Assembly (NCBI RefSeq): GCF_033547155.1
Contig: NZ_CP137892.1
Coordinates: 434,001 to 498,000 of the forward strand
Origin: Pseudomonas benzenivorans
Lineage (GTDB): Bacteria > Pseudomonadota > Gammaproteobacteria > Pseudomonadales > Pseudomonadaceae
Length of the DNA stretch: 64,000 nucleotides
Direction of reading: 5' to 3'
This document shows, in pieces, positions 23,548 through 31,166 of the stretch. Positions within the stretch are counted from its first letter, which is position 1; every line of letters starts with the position of its first letter. The notes beneath the pieces were generated by a model. It saw only the letters and a list, made by a program, of their open reading frames with translations, was not told where the DNA came from and did no database searches. The position numbers and the translations under genes were made by a program.

Positions 23548-25081
23548 AGAGCCTCCAGTGCTGGCCTCGGATGCGCGCTAGACACAGGCGCAGTTCGCTC
23601 TCCAGGGCACGGTCCTCTAGCACCGGCGGGAAGTCCGCTGCCAACTGCTCGCGCATGGCCGCCAGCGGCGCTGGCAGCCCCTCGTGACCGCTGCGCAGGC
23701 GCAGCCAGACGCCCTGGTTGGCGGCCAGCAGGGCGGCGGCGGCGACCTGCTCGGTCAGCTCCAGGCTGCGTAGGGCATCGCGGGCGGCGATGGTCCCCAT
23801 GCTCACCTTGTCCTGGTTGTGGCACTCGGTGGAGCGCGAGAAGACGCTGGCCGGCAGGCTGTTCTTCAGCGCCTCGGCGGTCCAGGCACTGGCGCCGATC
23901 TGCACTGCCTTGAAGCCGTGGTTGATCATCGCCGTCTCGGCCGGGGCGCCGGACAGGTTGCTCGGCAGGCCGTGGTTGTAGCGCACATCGACCAGCAGGG
24001 CCAGCTGACGGTCGAGCAGGTCGGCGACGTTGCCCACCAGGTTCTTCAGGCTGTCCATGGCGAAGGCGATATGGCCGCCGTAAAAGTGACCGCCGTGCAG
24101 CACCCGTTCGGCCTCGGCGTCAATCAGCGGATTGTCGTTGGCGCTGTTCAGCTCGGTTTCGATGAACTGCCGCAGCAGGCCCAGGCTATCGGCCAGCACG
24201 CCCAGCACATGGGGTGCGCAGCGCAGCGAGTAGCGGTCCTGCAGGCGGTGCAGAGGCGCGGTGGGGGCGTCGATGGCCAGGTCCTGGCGCAGCCAGGCGG
24301 CCACCTGGGTCTGCCCCGGGTGCGGTTTGGCGGCGAACAGGCGTTCGTCGAAGTGCTCGGGGTTGCCCTGCAACGCCACCACATTGAGGGCGGTGATGCG
24401 CGTGGCCAGCTTCAGCAGGTAGTCGGCGCGGGCGTAGGCCAGGCAGGCCAGGGCGGTCATCACCGCGGTGCCGTTCATCAGCGCCAGCGCCTCCTTGGGA
24501 CGCAGGATCAGCGGCGTCCAGCCCAGCTCGGTGTGCACCTCGGCGGCGCTGCGCCGCTGACCCTGGTGCAGCACCTCGCGCTCACCGCAGAGGGTGGCGG
24601 CCACGTAGGACAGCGGCGTCAGGTCGCCGCTGGCGCCGACCGAGCCTTCCTCGGGGATCAACGGCAAGACATCGAAGTCGAGGAAGGCCTGCAGCCGCTC
24701 GAGCAGTTCGATCCGCACCCCGGAGACGCCCTGGCACAGTGACTGCAGGCGCGCCGCCAGCACCGCCCGGGTGGCTTCCTCGCTCAGCAGCCGGCCCAGG
24801 CCGCAGCCGTGAAAGGTGTAGAGGTGACGCGGCAGTGCCTCGACCTGATGCAGCGGTACCGGCACTACGCAGGAGTCGCCGTAGCCGGTGGTGATGCCAT
24901 AGATCACCCCTTCCTTGTCCAGCAGGCGGTCGACGAAGCGCGCGCCCTTGGCGATCTTCTCGCGATACGCGGGGTCGTTCTGCAGCAACGCCTGGGCGCG
25001 GCGCTGGGCCAGGCCGACCAGCTGTTCGATGGTCAGGGGAAGTTCGCCGAAGATCACCGGCTCAGGCTGATGGGTCGTCAT
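23540..25081 (-). CDS. Aromatic amino acid ammonia-lyase (HAL/PAL/TAL family)
   Basis: 513 residues. The MIO cofactor triad Ala150-Ser151-Gly152 lies in GSVGASGDLTPLSYV, the catalytic tyrosine region is YGITTGYGDS (Tyr61), and NANDNPLI-type conservation appears as LNSANDNPLID. The enzyme would remove ammonia from an aromatic amino acid to give an aryl-acrylate for the polyene starter. The substrate-selecting pair, by hand alignment, is Phe90-His91, unlike Ser-His of Pseudomonas HutH or His-Leu of Rhodobacter tyrosine ammonia-lyase, so the substrate is not assigned. The position inside the APE operon and absence of hut genes argue against histidine breakdown. ATG 25081 overlaps the acyltransferase gene by 20 bases. 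Confidence 0.9.
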   Translation of the reverse strand: MTTHQPEPVIFGELPLTIEQLVGLAQRRAQALLQNDPAYREKIAKGARFVDRLLDKEGVIYGITTGYGDSCVVPVPLHQVEALPRHLYTFHGCGLGRLLSEEATRAVLAARLQSLCQGVSGVRIELLERLQAFLDFDVLPLIPEEGSVGASGDLTPLSYVAATLCGEREVLHQGQRRSAAEVHTELGWTPLILRPKEALALMNGTAVMTALACLAYARADYLLKLATRITALNVVALQGNPEHFDERLFAAKPHPGQTQVAAWLRQDLAIDAPTAPLHRLQDRYSLRCAPHVLGVLADSLGLLRQFIETELNSANDNPLIDAEAERVLHGGHFYGGHIAFAMDSLKNLVGNVADLLDRQLALLVDVRYNHGLPSNLSGAPAETAMINHGFKAVQIGASAWTAEALKNSLPASVFSRSTECHNQDKVSMGTIAARDALRSLELTEQVAAAALLAANQGVWLRLRSGHEGLPAPLAAMREQLAADFPPVLEDRALESELRLCLARIRGQHWRLYA

Positions 25082-26006
25082 GTGCGTTCCAGAACGGGTA
25101 GAAGTTGAACCATTGGTAGGGCGCCTCCAGGCAACGCTGGCCGAGGCGCTCGGCATAGCGCTGCACCCAGGTGCTGATCACCGCCTCGCGTTCGCTGCGT
25201 TTCCACCGCACCTGTTCGGCGAAGGGTTCCAGGGCCACCTGGTAGCGGCCGTCGATCTTCAGGCAGCTCAGCAGGTTCACCTGGCAGCGCAACAGGCCGG
25301 CCAGCAGCCAGGGGCCCTGGGGGAAGGCGGCGGGATGCCCGAGGAAGTTCACCCTGACGTTGCGCCCGCCGTGCAGCGGTACCCGGTCGCCGGCGATCGC
25401 CAGCCATTCGCCGCGCTCCAGGCGCTCGGACAGCTGCAGCATGATCGCCGGATCCAGCTCGCTGACCTGGATCAGGCGCAGGTGGCTGGCGCCGGCCTCG
25501 CCCAGCAAGCGATTGAACTGCTCGGCGTGCTTGGTGTGCACCAGTACGTTCATGCGTACCTTCTCACCCAGCTCGGCCAGGGCGCGACACACCTCGAGGT
25601 TGCCCAGGTGGGCGCCGACCAGCAGCTGCCCGCGCGCGCCGCGCAACTGGTTGCGCAGACCGTGTGGGTCCAGCAGGCTGACCTGCTCCAGGCGCAGGTC
25701 GCCGCGCCAGATGTCCAGCTTGTCGAGCAGGGCATCGGCGAAGGCCATGAACTGGCGGAACACCGAGCGCCGGGTCGGTCGCAGCTCGGCGCGGCCGCTC
25801 CAGGCCGCCAGGCGTTGCTGGTAGTCGCGGATGCTGCGTCGCGCCTGGCCGCCGAACAGGAAGAAATACAGCACGATCAGGTACAGCAGTGGAGCGAGCG
25901 CACGCCGGCCCAGGCGGCGCGCGGCCAGGGCGGTGAACTTCATCAGCAGGAAGCTGCCACGCTCGCGCTGGCCGGCCCAGTGCACGCCCTTCGCCTGTTC
26001 GCTCAT
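25062..26006 (-). CDS. LpxL/HtrB-family lipid acyltransferase of the APE cluster
   Basis: 314 residues. One hydrophobic N-terminal segment (about 37-52, LAPLLYLIVLYFFLFGG) anchors it to the inner membrane, followed by the catalytic H-x4-E motif His133-Glu138 in LVGAHLGNLEVCRAL and the glycine/arginine segment AIAGDRVPLHGGRNVRVNFL. Family members add secondary acyl chains to lipid A; in APE clusters this type is thought to help attach the aryl polyenoyl chain to its lipid anchor. In some clusters, as I recall, it is fused to the glycosyltransferase; here the two are separate genes that overlap by 4 bases. Confidence 0.9.
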   Translation of the reverse strand: MSEQAKGVHWAGQRERGSFLLMKFTALAARRLGRRALAPLLYLIVLYFFLFGGQARRSIRDYQQRLAAWSGRAELRPTRRSVFRQFMAFADALLDKLDIWRGDLRLEQVSLLDPHGLRNQLRGARGQLLVGAHLGNLEVCRALAELGEKVRMNVLVHTKHAEQFNRLLGEAGASHLRLIQVSELDPAIMLQLSERLERGEWLAIAGDRVPLHGGRNVRVNFLGHPAAFPQGPWLLAGLLRCQVNLLSCLKIDGRYQVALEPFAEQVRWKRSEREAVISTWVQRYAERLGQRCLEAPYQWFNFYPFWNAHDDPSA

Positions 26007-26737
26007 CCGCGCCTCCGCCGCCAGAGGATCAGCGGGGCGCGTAGCAACATGCCGAAGAACAGCTTGGCGTGCATCTTCGAGATCAGCGCGTTGTCGTGCA
26101 GCAGGCGAAAGTGCGAGAGGCCGCCCTGGGGATAGTGCACCCGGGTCGGCAGCCAGTGCATCGGCTGGTTGCGCCAGGCCAGGCGCACCAGGATCTCCGG
26201 GTCGAAGTCCATGCGCCGGCCGAGTCGGGTCGAGTCGATCAGCGCCAGCGTGGCCGTCAAGGGATAGACGCGAAAGCCGCACATGGCGTCGCGGATCGAC
26301 AGCGACAGGCTGTTGATCCACACCCAGACGTGGGTCAGGTAGCGGGCGTAGAGGCGGCCCTTGGGCACGCTGGCATCGTATTGCGGGTAGCCGCAGATCA
26401 GCGCCTGGGGCTCTGCCCGCGAACGGGCGAGGAAGTGCGCGACGGCGCCGAGGTCGTGCTGGCCGTCGGCGTCCACCTGCAGCGCGTGGCTGAAGCCCTG
26501 GCGCGCAGCCTCGCGCAGCCCGGCCATCACCGCGCCGCCCTTGCCCTGGTTGACCGCCAGACGCACCAGAAAACAGTCGGGGACGGCGGCCAGTTGATCC
26601 ATCACCGTTGCGCAGGCCGGACTGGAGGCGTCGTCGACCAGCACGCAGGGTAGACCGGCGGTTCGAAGCGCCTCGACCACCTGGGGCAGGGTCTGTTCGT
26701 GGTTGTAGACCGGGATCACCGCGCAGGGCCTATGCAT
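26003..26737 (-). CDS. Family 2 glycosyltransferase of the APE cluster
   Basis: 244 residues with the GT-A fold signature VIPVYNHEQTLPQVVEAL, the nucleotide-binding VLVDDASS, and the metal-binding DAD at 89-91 within LQVDADGQHDLG. The C-terminal part has PQGGLSHFRLLHDN and a basic tail with a possible amphipathic membrane contact. It resembles dolichyl-phosphate-mannose-synthase-type enzymes that work on membrane lipids. It probably adds a sugar to the lipid that carries the polyene. The ATG overlaps the ligase gene by 8 bases. Confidence 0.9.
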   Translation of the reverse strand: MHRPCAVIPVYNHEQTLPQVVEALRTAGLPCVLVDDASSPACATVMDQLAAVPDCFLVRLAVNQGKGGAVMAGLREAARQGFSHALQVDADGQHDLGAVAHFLARSRAEPQALICGYPQYDASVPKGRLYARYLTHVWVWINSLSLSIRDAMCGFRVYPLTATLALIDSTRLGRRMDFDPEILVRLAWRNQPMHWLPTRVHYPQGGLSHFRLLHDNALISKMHAKLFFGMLLRAPLILWRRRRG

Positions 26738-28391
26738 GCTCGCCCTCCAGCAGGATGCGCCCCGAGGAGCAGGGCGCCGCGCCGTTACGCAGGGCGAAGT
26801 ACAGTTTTCCGCGCTCAGCGTCGAAGCGCAGGGACAGCTGTACCCGGTCGCCGGGGCGCACCAGCTGCTGGAACTTGAGCACCTCCATGCCGGCGAAGCG
26901 CGGTGGTAGGCCGGGGATGAGGCGGCGCGCCAGCTGCTGGGCCCAGTCGATCTGCACCACGCCGGGCAGCACCGGGGTCTGCGGGAAGTGGCCGGAGAAG
27001 TGAGCCAGGTCCAGCGGTATCTCCAGCTCCAGGCGCCATTCGCCGTCCTGTTCGTGAGCCGACAGCGGCTCCAGCTGAGTCGGCCTGGGCGCGATGAGCA
27101 GGGCATCGACGCTCGCCTGGGCCAACTTGCCCTGACTGCTGTAGGGCAGTTCGCGTAACAGGCGCCAGCGCCGTGGCAGGGCGATGGTTTCGCAATGCCC
27201 GGACAGGTGCCGGCGCAGCACTTCGGTGAGCGTGCGTCGGCCCTGGTTGCGCAGTGCATGCACGCCGGCCGGGCTCAGGGCAACCAAGGCACCGAGGTAG
27301 GCGCGGCCCTGCTGGATCACCCCGAGGCGAGCGTCGGCGACCCAGTCGTGCTCGATCAGCGCCTGTTCGAGCATGGGCAGGGCAATGCGCTTCTCCTCCA
27401 ACTTGACGATGCGGTCGAGGCGCCCGCGCAGGATGAAGCGCCCGTCGGCGCGGAGCTCGGCGGCGTCGGCGGTCTGCTCGGTATGCCCGATCGGCAAGTA
27501 GGGGGACGCGATACGCAGGGCGCCGTCGGCATTCAGGCTAACCTCGACCCCGGCGAAGGGTTGCCAGGAGGCGTCGCCCTGGCGCCAGGCGATACCGCCG
27601 GTTTCCGAGCTGCCGTAGATTTCCGTCGGCCACTGGCCCAGGCGTTGCCGCAGCGCGGTGGCGGCCTCTGCCGGCAGGGCGCCGCCGGAGGAGAAGACCC
27701 GGCGTACCGCGCCCAGGGTGGGCCAGTCGAGGTTGTCGCCCATGCGCTTGAGCAGGGCCGGGCTGGCGACCCAGGCGTAGGTGCGCAGCTTCAGGCTGGC
27801 GCGCTGCAGGTCCTCGGGGAACGGCAGGGCGCGGCGCAGGAACGGGCGGCCGGCGCTCAGCGGCCAGAGCACGCGGAACAGCAGGCCGTAGATATGCTGG
27901 GTGGCGACGCTGCCGATAATGGTCGCCGAGCTGAGGCTGGCGCCCCACAGCTGCTCCAGCGCCTCGACCTCGTTGGCCAGCTGACGCAGCGACTTGTCGA
28001 TCGGCTTGGCCTTTCCGCTGGACCCCGAGGTGCACAGGATCAGACGGCAGCGCTCGGGGTCCAGGGCCGCGGCGGGCAGAGGCGCGGCGGTGGCGGCGGG
28101 GGCCAGCGCATCGAGCCACAGGTCGACCTGCCCGCCCAGGCGCCGACGGGTCTGCGCCTGGGCATCGGCGGGCAGCAGCACCCGGGCGTCGACGCGCCAG
28201 GCAGCGAGCAGGGCGATGGCCAGGTCGGCGGCGTCTTCCAGGTACAGGGCGACGCGGCGGATGTCGCGCTCACGCAACCAGGCGGCCAGACCGAGGGCGC
28301 GCCGGCACAGCTCGGCGTGGTCAAGGTCCGGGGTGACGCGGCGTTCCGCGTCCGGGTACAGCAGTATGTCGGCGAGGGCGATCCAGCTCAT
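26730..28391 (-). CDS. AMP-ligase fused to hotdog dehydratase (ApeH-ApeI type)
   Basis: 553 residues with two modules. Residues 1-430 are an adenylate-forming acyl/aryl ligase: P-loop [14 protein letters not shown] near 118-130, [12 protein letters not shown], and the hinge [14 protein letters not shown]. From about residue 440 a hotdog domain follows with [20 protein letters not shown], the active-site stretch of FabZ/ApeI-type dehydratases. The ligase module would activate an aryl acid and load it on an acyl carrier protein; the hotdog module would pair with the stand-alone dehydratase at 16041-16505. In E. coli these are, as I recall, separate proteins. The start ATG 28391 overlaps the membrane-protein gene by 4 bases. 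Confidence 0.9.
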   Translation of the reverse strand: MSWIALADILLYPDAERRVTPDLDHAELCRRALGLAAWLRERDIRRVALYLEDAADLAIALLAAWRVDARVLLPADAQAQTRRRLGGQVDLWLDALAPAATAAPLPAAALDPERCRLILCTSGSSGKAKPIDKSLRQLANEVEALEQLWGASLSSATIIGSVATQHIYGLLFRVLWPLSAGRPFLRRALPFPEDLQRASLKLRTYAWVASPALLKRMGDNLDWPTLGAVRRVFSSGGALPAEAATALRQRLGQWPTEIYGSSETGGIAWRQGDASWQPFAGVEVSLNADGALRIASPYLPIGHTEQTADAAELRADGRFILRGRLDRIVKLEEKRIALPMLEQALIEHDWVADARLGVIQQGRAYLGALVALSPAGVHALRNQGRRTLTEVLRRHLSGHCETIALPRRWRLLRELPYSSQGKLAQASVDALLIAPRPTQLEPLSAHEQDGEWRLELEIPLDLAHFSGHFPQTPVLPGVVQIDWAQQLARRLIPGLPPRFAGMEVLKFQQLVRPGDRVQLSLRFDAERGKLYFALRNGAAPCSSGRILLEGEHA

Positions 28392-28936
28392 GCGGCCCTC
28401 CGCACGCGCTGGCGCAGCAGCCACTCGCCGGCGAACAGCAGGCCCATCAGGGCGTAGGCGATCAGGCCGTTGTACAGGGTCCACCAGGCCAGCGGCGCCC
28501 ACAGGGTCAGGGCGGCAGCCACCAGGCCGTTCGCGAGGAAGAACAGCGTCCAGACCTGGGTCACCCGGCGGGTGTAACCCACCGCCACCTCCGGCAGTTG
28601 CGGCTCGCGCAGGCGCGCCAGGCGCTCCACCAGCGGCGGGCCGAACCTCAGGCTGAGGCCGAACAGGCCCAGCAGCAGGGCGCTGAGCAGCACCGGGTAC
28701 CAGCGCAGCAGCGCCGGCTCGCCGGCCAGGCCCAGCAACAGGCAGAAGGCCAGGGCGGCCAGGGCCATCCAGCGCCCGCCCGGACGTTGCTCGCCGAGCA
28801 GCAGGCGCCCCAGCCACAGGCCGCCGAGCAGGACGGCGAAGACCTGTGGTGGCAGCCGCTCGATGCCGAAGTACACGGCAAAGGGGTAGGCCAGGCCGGC
28901 GACCACCAGCAGCAGGCCGATCAGGCGGCCTCTCAT
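28388..28936 (-). CDS. COG4648-type membrane protein of the APE cluster
   Basis: 182 residues, mostly hydrophobic, with about five to six membrane segments (for example LIGLLLVVAGLAYPFAVYFG, MALAALAFCLLLGLAG and WTLYNGLIAYALMGLLF) and a conserved loop PEVAVGYTRRVTQVWTLFF. Proteins of this type are almost always next to the acyl carrier proteins and ligase of APE clusters; their role is unknown, possibly transport or scaffolding at the membrane. It overlaps both neighbours by 4 bases, in the ATGA style. No catalytic motif is recognised. Confidence 0.85.
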   Translation of the reverse strand: MRGRLIGLLLVVAGLAYPFAVYFGIERLPPQVFAVLLGGLWLGRLLLGEQRPGGRWMALAALAFCLLLGLAGEPALLRWYPVLLSALLLGLFGLSLRFGPPLVERLARLREPQLPEVAVGYTRRVTQVWTLFFLANGLVAAALTLWAPLAWWTLYNGLIAYALMGLLFAGEWLLRQRVRRAA

Positions 28937-29190
28937 TCCGCTGCGGCGTTGACCAGGCGATGCACCGCTTCGACCACGTCGCCGACGGTGCGCACCGACT
29001 TGAACTCTTCGGCGGCGATCTTCTTGCCGGTCTGGCGCTTGATGTGGTCGATCAGGTCGACGGCGTCGATGCTGTCGATCTCCAGGTCCTGGTACAGGTT
29101 GGCCTCGAGGACGATGCGTTCGGCATCCAGCTCGAACAGCTCGACCATGGCATCGCGCAGGGTGGTGAAAATCTCGTCGCGGTTTTGCAT
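28933..29190 (-). CDS. Acyl carrier protein 2 of the APE cluster
   Basis: 85 residues, four-helix carrier protein. The phosphopantetheine serine is Ser40 in EIDSIDAVDLI. I start at ATG 29190 (MQNRDEIFTTLRDAMVELF), 10 bases after the stop of the first carrier protein gene; starting further upstream would run into that gene in another frame. Two non-identical carrier proteins are typical of APE clusters (ApeE and ApeF in E. coli), perhaps one for the aryl starter and one for extension, but which is which cannot be told from sequence. Confidence 0.92.
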   Translation of the reverse strand: MQNRDEIFTTLRDAMVELFELDAERIVLEANLYQDLEIDSIDAVDLIDHIKRQTGKKIAAEEFKSVRTVGDVVEAVHRLVNAAAE

Positions 29191-29200
29191 GGGGGCGTCC

Positions 29201-29461
29201 TCAGGCGGCCTGGTGGGCGGAAACGAAGGCCGCCAGGCTGGCCACGTTGGCGAAATGGGTGCGGGTGTCCTTGGCCTCGGCGTCGATCTTAATGCCGAAG
29301 CGTTTCTGGATCGCCAGGCCCAGCTCCAGGGCATCCACCGAGTCCAGGCCCAGGCCTTCGCCGAACAGGGTCATGTCGGCGGCGATGTCCTCGGCGTTCA
29401 GGTCTTCGAGGCCGAGGGAGTCGATGATCAGGTGTTTAATCTCGGTGTGCAGATCGCTCAT
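29201..29461 (-). CDS. Acyl carrier protein 1 of the APE cluster
   Basis: 86 residues. The attachment serine is Ser41 in GLGLDSVDALELGLAIQKRF, the classical carrier-protein signature. The N-terminus TEIKHLIIDSLGLEDLNAEDI forms the first helix and loop. The C-terminal part has the segment DAEAKDTRTHFANVASLAAF expected for helix four. The ATG overlaps the upstream acyltransferase gene by 26 bases. It is clearly different from the second carrier protein encoded 10 bases downstream, so the pair is not a recent duplication. Confidence 0.93.
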   Translation of the reverse strand: MSDLHTEIKHLIIDSLGLEDLNAEDIAADMTLFGEGLGLDSVDALELGLAIQKRFGIKIDAEAKDTRTHFANVASLAAFVSAHQAA

Positions 29462-30245
29462 CTTCGGCGAGCTCCTTGATGAAGTGCTGATGCAGGTGTT
29501 CGTTGAGTCTGCGCGAGGCGACCGGGTGCGGCCCCAGGAACTGCTGTGGGTCGATGTCCTGGCCCACGCGCAGGCGGAAGTGAAAGCGCCGGGATGGGAT
29601 GCTGTACCAGGGCTCGGCCTTGGTCAGGGTCGTGGGCGTCACGCTGATCACCACCGGGGTGACGATGCGCGCCCCGCGCACGGCGATGGCGGCGGCGCCG
29701 CGGTGGAACTCCGGTGGCTGGCCGGGAGTAGTGCGGGTGCCTTCGGGGAAGACGATCAGGGTCTGGCCGCCCTGCAGCGCGGCGGCGGCCTCGTCGAGCA
29801 TGTCCAGGCTGCCGCTGTTGCTGATGTAGCCGGCGGCACGGATCGGTCCGCGCATGCAGGGGTTGTCCCACAGGCTCTGCTTGACCACGCAGTTGGCGTC
29901 GCGGATGAAGGCGATCAGCACCACCACGTCGATCAGCGAGGGGTGGTTGGCGATGATCATCTGTCCGGGTCGGCCCAGGCGCTCGACGCCCTCGACCTCG
30001 TAGGTCAGCACCCCGGTCCTGAACATGAACTGCACGAACAGGCGGAAGGCCCGGCTCACGGTGGCACGGGCGCGGCGGCGATGCACCAGGGCGTCGCCGG
30101 GCAGCAGGGCCAGCAGGGGGAACACCAGCAGACGCAAGAGTACGCCACCGGCGCCGAACAGGGCGAAGCTCAGGGCGGTGGCGAGCAGGCGCCAGGCATA
30201 GGGCGCGCTATGGCGGCTCAGGCCGCAGTGCGTGACCAGATCCAT
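29436..30245 (-). CDS. 1-acylglycerol-3-phosphate-type acyltransferase of the APE cluster
   Basis: 269 residues of the PlsC family. The catalytic H-x4-D is His101-Asp106 in NHPSLID, and the acceptor-binding block FPEGTRT is at 166-172. An N-terminal hydrophobic hairpin (about 20-50) suggests membrane association. I start at MDLVTHCGLSRH (ATG 30245), which overlaps the half-size ketosynthase gene by 28 bases; an upstream extension of the frame has no recognisable content. It probably acylates the lipid anchor of the polyene; acceptor unknown. Confidence 0.9.
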   Translation of the reverse strand: MDLVTHCGLSRHSAPYAWRLLATALSFALFGAGGVLLRLLVFPLLALLPGDALVHRRRARATVSRAFRLFVQFMFRTGVLTYEVEGVERLGRPGQMIIANHPSLIDVVVLIAFIRDANCVVKQSLWDNPCMRGPIRAAGYISNSGSLDMLDEAAAALQGGQTLIVFPEGTRTTPGQPPEFHRGAAAIAVRGARIVTPVVISVTPTTLTKAEPWYSIPSRRFHFRLRVGQDIDPQQFLGPHPVASRRLNEHLHQHFIKELAEDERSAHRD

Positions 30246-30931
30246 CGACGGTTCTTCCAGTGGTGTTCGAGGCTGTGCCGCTTGTCGCACAGGGCGCGCA
30301 GCAGGTTGAGGGCGTGGGGCCAGTCGGTGCGCGGGCCGCTGCCGACGTGCAATTGCAGCCGCCAGTCGTCGCCGGGGGTCAGTAACAGGGCGACGGCATA
30401 GGGAAAGGGCACGTCGTCGACATGAGGGGCGTAGAGCGCTGGCGGCAGTTCTTCGGCGAGGACCAGCAGCACGGCAGGGGCGCCTTCGCCGAGCAGGGTG
30501 CCGGCCTCCAGCAGGGCCTGTTCCAGGCCGTCGCCCTCGGCCGCCAGGGCGCTCATCTCGCTGGTGTCGCCGCGCAGGATAGACCACAGGCCGATGGTCG
30601 CGTTATGCACCGAGAGACTGAACTGGGTCGGCGACAGCGGCTCGCCGCGGGCCAGCTCGTCGAGCAGCGCCAGGGTGCGCGGGGTGTCGCCGTGGCGCGA
30701 GGCGAAGACCAGAGGCAGGGCCGTGTGGCCTTCGGCCAGGGGCCAGGCGACGTGGAACAGCATCCGCGCCAGGCGGCTCAGGCGGCGGCGTTGCAGGGCG
30801 GGGAGAAAATCGACGTCTGGCTGCTGCTGGGCGTCGGTCAGCGGCACGGGTGCCCGGCACCAGGCACGCCAGTCGTCCGTGCTATCCAGGCCAGGAGCCC
30901 AGGCACGCCATTGATCGATCCTGAATTGCAT
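30218..30931 (-). CDS. Half-size ketosynthase-like protein (ApeC-like partner)
   Basis: 237 residues from ATG 30931 (MQFRIDQWRAWAPG); a longer in-frame start at 31012 lacks a convincing leader. It looks like the N-terminal half of a ketosynthase (PF13723 type): PLVFASRHGDTPRTLALLDEL and QFSLSVHNATIGLWSILRGD occupy the place of the active-site region, with a His-Asn in place of the nucleophilic Cys, so it should not condense by itself. In E. coli APE synthesis ApeC acts as the chain-length-factor-like partner of ApeO, as I recall. It is the first gene of the operon, so it is a good marker of the operon start. Confidence 0.82.
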   Translation of the reverse strand: MQFRIDQWRAWAPGLDSTDDWRAWCRAPVPLTDAQQQPDVDFLPALQRRRLSRLARMLFHVAWPLAEGHTALPLVFASRHGDTPRTLALLDELARGEPLSPTQFSLSVHNATIGLWSILRGDTSEMSALAAEGDGLEQALLEAGTLLGEGAPAVLLVLAEELPPALYAPHVDDVPFPYAVALLLTPGDDWRLQLHVGSGPRTDWPHALNLLRALCDKRHSLEHHWKNRRWIWSRTAA

Positions 30932-31026
30932 CACGCGGAAAGTTTCCCGGCCCCTTCGGGCATCCTTGTCAACTGCGGCCGCCCCAATTGGTAGGTAGAG
31001 GGGGCGGGCCATGGCGAAGTGTCGGC

Positions 31027-31055
31027 ATTATCTAGATGGCGGGCATTGTGCGCAA
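31027..31055 (-). promoter_or_regulatory. Candidate promoter of the aryl polyene operon
   Basis: On the minus strand, TTGCGC (31055-31050) and GATAAT (31032-31027) are separated by exactly 17 bases, giving a leader of about 90 bases before the start at 30931. The -10 box is good, the -35 box only half matches. A perfect TTGACA lies closer to the gene (30972-30967) but has no -10 partner. The region is shared with the divergent parA gene, so regulation of the two could interact. Confidence 0.35.
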
Positions 31056-31166
31056 ATTTTACGCAGTCCTGGCTGATCGGTGGCCCGGGGTTTGTGTTGG
31101 CCTCCTCGCGATTGTCACGCGCATTGCATAGAATCCAGACCCATTCGGTGCTCAGGGAGGTGTGCG

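Larger units (their letters stand above)
14090..30931 (-). other. Aryl polyene (APE) type biosynthetic gene cluster, 19 genes
   Basis: Nineteen minus-strand genes, read from 30931 down to 14090, contain the hallmark APE set: half-size ketosynthase, lysophospholipid-type acyltransferase, two acyl carrier proteins, COG4648 membrane protein, AMP-ligase fused to a hotdog dehydratase, glycosyltransferase, LpxL-type acyltransferase, ammonia-lyase, thioesterase, LolA-like protein, MMPL exporter, FAD enzyme, methyltransferase, DUF3261 lipoprotein, ketosynthase, second dehydratase, ketoreductase and second ketosynthase. Known APEs are yellow, membrane-bound aryl-capped polyenes that protect against oxidative stress. 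Sixteen of 18 junctions overlap, so it is one operon. No dedicated regulator, transposase or integrase is visible. Confidence 0.93.

Noticed and set aside
14090-30931. The cluster as ordinary fatty acid synthesis or a polyunsaturated fatty acid synthase
   Set aside because: The combination of half-size ketosynthase, ammonia-lyase, aryl ligase, DUF3261 lipoprotein, LolA-like protein and MMPL exporter is specific to aryl polyene clusters; there is no malonyltransferase or enoyl reductase.
31080-31166. A longer ParA start
   Set aside because: The conserved protein starts at MRRVVFNQKGG; the upstream part has no ribosome site.
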